Shown here one piece after another: positions 61,875-64,000 of a stretch of DNA of 64,000 nucleotides. The notes below the pieces were generated by a model. It saw only the letters and a program-made list of their open reading frames with translations. It had not been told where the DNA came from and searched no databases. Source of the stretch: Paraburkholderia ferrariae NBRC 106233 (GTDB lineage Bacteria; Pseudomonadota; Gammaproteobacteria; Burkholderiales; Burkholderiaceae); NCBI RefSeq assembly GCF_000685035.1, contig NZ_BAYB01000008.1, positions 186,001-250,000 on the forward strand. The letters run 5' to 3'. The position numbers and the translations under genes were made by a program. Within the stretch, counting starts at the first letter, position 1; each line of letters starts with the position of its first letter.

Positions 61875-62650
61875 AGGTTGACGAAGAGGCCGCCGTCCAC
61901 GAGCAGCGCCGCGCCCGTTACATAGCGGGCCCGGTCCGAGGCGAGAAACACCACGCATTCCGCCACGTCTTCGGGCGCACCCAGCCGCCCGAGCGGAATG
62001 CGCTTTTCGAAGTACGCGCGCTTCGCTTCGTCGGCAAGGTCCTCGGCGTTCAGGTCGGTGGCGATGGTGCCCGGCATCACCGAATTGCAGCGGATGCCAT
62101 ACGGCCCGAGCGCAATCGCACACGACTGCATGAGCGAATGCACCCCCGCCTTGGTGGGCGTGTAGTGCGTCTGCATGCCGCCGCCCACGAGCGCGCTGAT
62201 CGAACTCGTCGCCACGATCGCGCCGCCCGTGCCCTGCTCCTTCATCTGCCGCGCCACGGCCTGGGTCACGTAGAACGCGCCGTTCAGGTTCACGCCTATC
62301 GTGCGCTCCAGCACCGCGGGCGGCATGTCGAGAAACGCATGGAACGGGCAGATGCCCGCGTTGCTCGCAAGCACGTCCACGTGGCCGAACCGGTCCACGG
62401 TCTGGCGCACGAGGTCGATGCCGGTCTGCGGCGCGGCCACGTTGCCTTCCACCGCAATCGCACGCCGCCCCAGCCGTTCGATCTCGTCGAGCACCTCGGA
62501 GATGGCCGCGCGCCGCCCGTACGAAGCGTCGTTATCCCCCCAGTAATTGATCGCCACGTCGGCGCCTTCGCGGGCACTGGCAAGGGCGATGGCGCGGCCG
62601 ATGCCGCGCGACCCGCCCGTGACGATCACCACCTTGTCCTTGAGCAGCAC
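61868..62650 (-). CDS. L-rhamnose 1-dehydrogenase (SDR family)
   Basis: 260-residue short-chain dehydrogenase: cofactor loop VTGGSRGIG, catalytic Ser in SSISAL, Tyr-x-x-x-Lys as HYTPTKAG. The segment LVGGGMQTHYTPTKAGVHSL and the end VTGAALLVDGGLFVNLQ match bacterial L-rhamnose 1-dehydrogenases, which oxidise rhamnose to the 1,4-lactone. GTG start at 62650 with AAGGAGA 5 bases before. It follows the rhamnonate dehydratase gene by 56 bases on the same strand. Confidence 0.88.
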   Translation of the reverse strand: MLLKDKVVIVTGGSRGIGRAIALASAREGADVAINYWGDNDASYGRRAAISEVLDEIERLGRRAIAVEGNVAAPQTGIDLVRQTVDRFGHVDVLASNAGICPFHAFLDMPPAVLERTIGVNLNGAFYVTQAVARQMKEQGTGGAIVATSSISALVGGGMQTHYTPTKAGVHSLMQSCAIALGPYGIRCNSVMPGTIATDLNAEDLADEAKRAYFEKRIPLGRLGAPEDVAECVVFLASDRARYVTGAALLVDGGLFVNLQ

Positions 62651-62706
62651 GTCGATCTCCTTGCGACCGCCCTCGCGAATCGCGTGAATGCAGCGTCCCT
62701 GCGCAA

Positions 62707-63885
62707 TCAATGGGTATAGGGTCTCGCGAGCGCGCAGTCGGGATTGAGCCGCACGCCGAAGCCCGGCGTCTCCGGCACTTTCATGCGCCCGTTCACCGGC
62801 ACCGGTTCGTCGAGCAGGAGCGGCGTGAACATCGGCACGACCTGATCGGCCTTCGGCGCCATCATCAGAAACTCCGCGAACGGCGAGTTGTGGCGCGTGA
62901 CCACGAAGTGATAGCTGTACACCGAGGAGCCGTGCGGCACGACCAGGGCGCCGTGCGCGTCGGCCAGCGCGGAAATCTTGATGAGCTCGGTCATGCCGCC
63001 GCACCAGTTCACGTCCGGCTGGATCAGGTCGCAGCACCCCATCTCCAGCAGCATGCGAAAGCCCCAGCGCGTCGCCTCGTGCTCGCCCGTGGACACCATC
63101 ATGCCGCGCGGCACGTTGCGGCGCAGTTCGGCATAGCCCCAGTAGTCGTCGGGCGGCAGGGCCTCTTCGATCCACTTGAGGCCGTATTCGTGCGCGCCTT
63201 GCGCGAGCCGCGTGGCGTAGAGCACGTCGAGGCTCATCCAGCAGTCGTACATGAGCCAGAAGTCGTCGCCCACGCGCTCGCGCATGGCGGCGAGCCGTTC
63301 GAGGTTCTGGCGCAGCCCCTCTTCGCCTTCGGCCGGGCCGTGCCGCAACGGCATCTTGCCGCCGATGAAGCCCATCTCCTTCGCGAGATCGGGGCGCGCG
63401 CCCGTGGCGTAGAACACCAGTTCGTCGCGCACCGGGCCGCCCAGCAACTGGTACACGGGCTCTTCGCGCAGCTTGCCCAGCAAGTCCCACAGCGCGAGAT
63501 CCACGCCGGAAATCGTGTTGAGCACCACGCCCTTGCGGCCATAGTAGAGCGTGGCGTAGTACATCTGATCCCAGATCTTCTCCAGGTCCGTCACGCGCTG
63601 GCCTTCCAGGAAGCGCGCGAGATGCCGCTCGACAATGAACGCGCCGATCTCGCCGCCCGTGGTCACCGCGAAGCCCACCGTGCCGTCGCTCGCCTCCACC
63701 TCCACGACCAGCGTGCCGAGCACGTCGATGCCGAACGAGCGGCGGCTTTGCCGGTACTCGGGATAGCGCGCCATGGGGGTGGCGACGTGATCGTCGATCC
63801 AGTGGCCGTCGGCCTGGTCGTGATAGTCGGCACCGCCGCCGCGCACGGTGAACGCGCGCACCTGCTTGATGGTAGGCATGGCCAT
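62707..63885 (-). CDS. rhmD: L-rhamnonate dehydratase (enolase superfamily)
   Basis: 392-residue enolase-superfamily enzyme converting L-rhamnonate to 2-keto-3-deoxy-L-rhamnonate. Metal ligands lie in [10 protein letters not shown] (Asp), [15 protein letters not shown] (Glu) and [13 protein letters not shown] (Glu); the catalytic His is in [13 protein letters not shown]. The C-terminus [21 protein letters not shown] is typical of RhmD. Ribosome site GAGGAG upstream. Together with the dehydrogenase and the lactonase it makes three consecutive steps of the non-phosphorylative rhamnose route; the aldolase is presumably outside the window. Confidence 0.94.
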   Translation of the reverse strand: MAMPTIKQVRAFTVRGGGADYHDQADGHWIDDHVATPMARYPEYRQSRRSFGIDVLGTLVVEVEASDGTVGFAVTTGGEIGAFIVERHLARFLEGQRVTDLEKIWDQMYYATLYYGRKGVVLNTISGVDLALWDLLGKLREEPVYQLLGGPVRDELVFYATGARPDLAKEMGFIGGKMPLRHGPAEGEEGLRQNLERLAAMRERVGDDFWLMYDCWMSLDVLYATRLAQGAHEYGLKWIEEALPPDDYWGYAELRRNVPRGMMVSTGEHEATRWGFRMLLEMGCCDLIQPDVNWCGGMTELIKISALADAHGALVVPHGSSVYSYHFVVTRHNSPFAEFLMMAPKADQVVPMFTPLLLDEPVPVNGRMKVPETPGFGVRLNPDCALARPYTH

Positions 63886-64000
63886 GAGAGGTTGCTCCTC
63901 GAGAGGGATTAGCGCACGCGGCCGCCAGCCGCCTCCGGTATCCGGAAAGCTTCGGGGTTCATCGCTCGATGCCCCCGATCAGTAGGTTGCCCGGCCGCCG
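63886..64000. other. Right edge: leader of rhmD and possible end of an upstream gene
   Basis: On the minus strand 64000-63959 reads [13 protein letters not shown] then TGA, which could be the last codons of a gene beginning outside the window. Thirteen codons are too few to be sure. Confidence 0.25.

Noticed and set aside
63959..64000. Possible last 13 codons of a gene to the right
   Set aside because: Too short to support; recorded only as part of the edge region.
1..64000. CRISPR arrays, tRNA or rRNA genes, insertion sequences, prophage
   Set aside because: Looked for regularly spaced repeats, tRNA-like cloverleaf motifs and transposase or integrase proteins; none seen.

Overview
The window is high-GC, densely coded DNA with the gene content of a Burkholderiaceae beta-proteobacterium, most like Paraburkholderia or Caballeronia. 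Support for this comes from a Burkholderia-type porin, a BPSS1780-family membrane protein, Phc-type quorum-sensing genes otherwise known from Ralstonia and Cupriavidus, and the PE-LIG-POL LigD with Ku. I see no rRNA, tRNA, CRISPR array, insertion sequence or prophage. The taxonomic placement is inferred from protein families, not from a marker gene.

Layout. 0-5.4 kb: DUF3175, single-domain receiver and PRC-barrel genes, then a ku-ligD end-joining operon on the minus strand. 5.5-12.6 kb: a LysR regulator, an operon of a phosphodiesterase-like lipoprotein, a small lipoprotein and a Tat-exported phospholipase C, then a porin with a clear terminator. 12.6-14 kb: a 54-residue DUF1328 membrane protein and a secreted esterase. 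14.2-19.1 kb (minus): phcB-phcS-phcR-phcQ, a fatty-acid-methyl-ester type quorum-sensing operon. 19.5-20 kb: an unrecognised, probably frameshifted gene. 20.3-23.3 kb (plus): a siaABCD-type partner-switch and diguanylate cyclase operon whose phosphatase carries CBS-like domains. 23.8-24.6 kb: three small proteins.

25.2-36.7 kb: an RpiR regulator, iaaA and gsiABCD, followed without gaps by a DmpA-type P1 peptidase and a DppA-type M55 peptidase, then an MFS carrier and an alpha/beta hydrolase. This reads as uptake and hydrolysis of unusual (beta-, isoaspartyl or D-) peptides. 37.6-40 kb: a BPSS1780 membrane protein and a PadR-DUF1700 pair with striking repeats in the promoter. 40.1-41.4 kb: an AT-richer islet with a Tlde1-type L,D-transpeptidase-fold toxin and its likely immunity protein. 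41.7-46.2 kb: a Pseudomonas-type DapD, then a three-gene respiratory operon with a cytochrome bd-like subunit fused to a cytochrome c domain. 46.3-50.5 kb: a cobalamin riboswitch and TonB receptor, flanked by two DUF2946 genes and a PCu(A)C copper chaperone. 50.5-54.8 kb: a DHCW cupin, a DUF1176 protein, an enoyl-CoA hydratase and a MarR regulator that share a 12-bp palindrome, with two unrecognised genes between them. 54.8-63.9 kb: a non-phosphorylative L-rhamnose catabolism locus (RhaSQPT ABC importer, lactonase, dehydrogenase, rhamnonate dehydratase, LysR regulator) with an internally deleted rhamnose mutarotase.

How parts fit together. The phc genes (cell-density signal) and the sia genes (c-di-GMP) form back-to-back signalling units about 1.2 kb apart, so a density-dependent biofilm decision is a reasonable hypothesis. 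The rhamnose genes cover uptake and oxidation, lactone opening and dehydration; the final 2-keto-3-deoxy-rhamnonate aldolase is not in the window.
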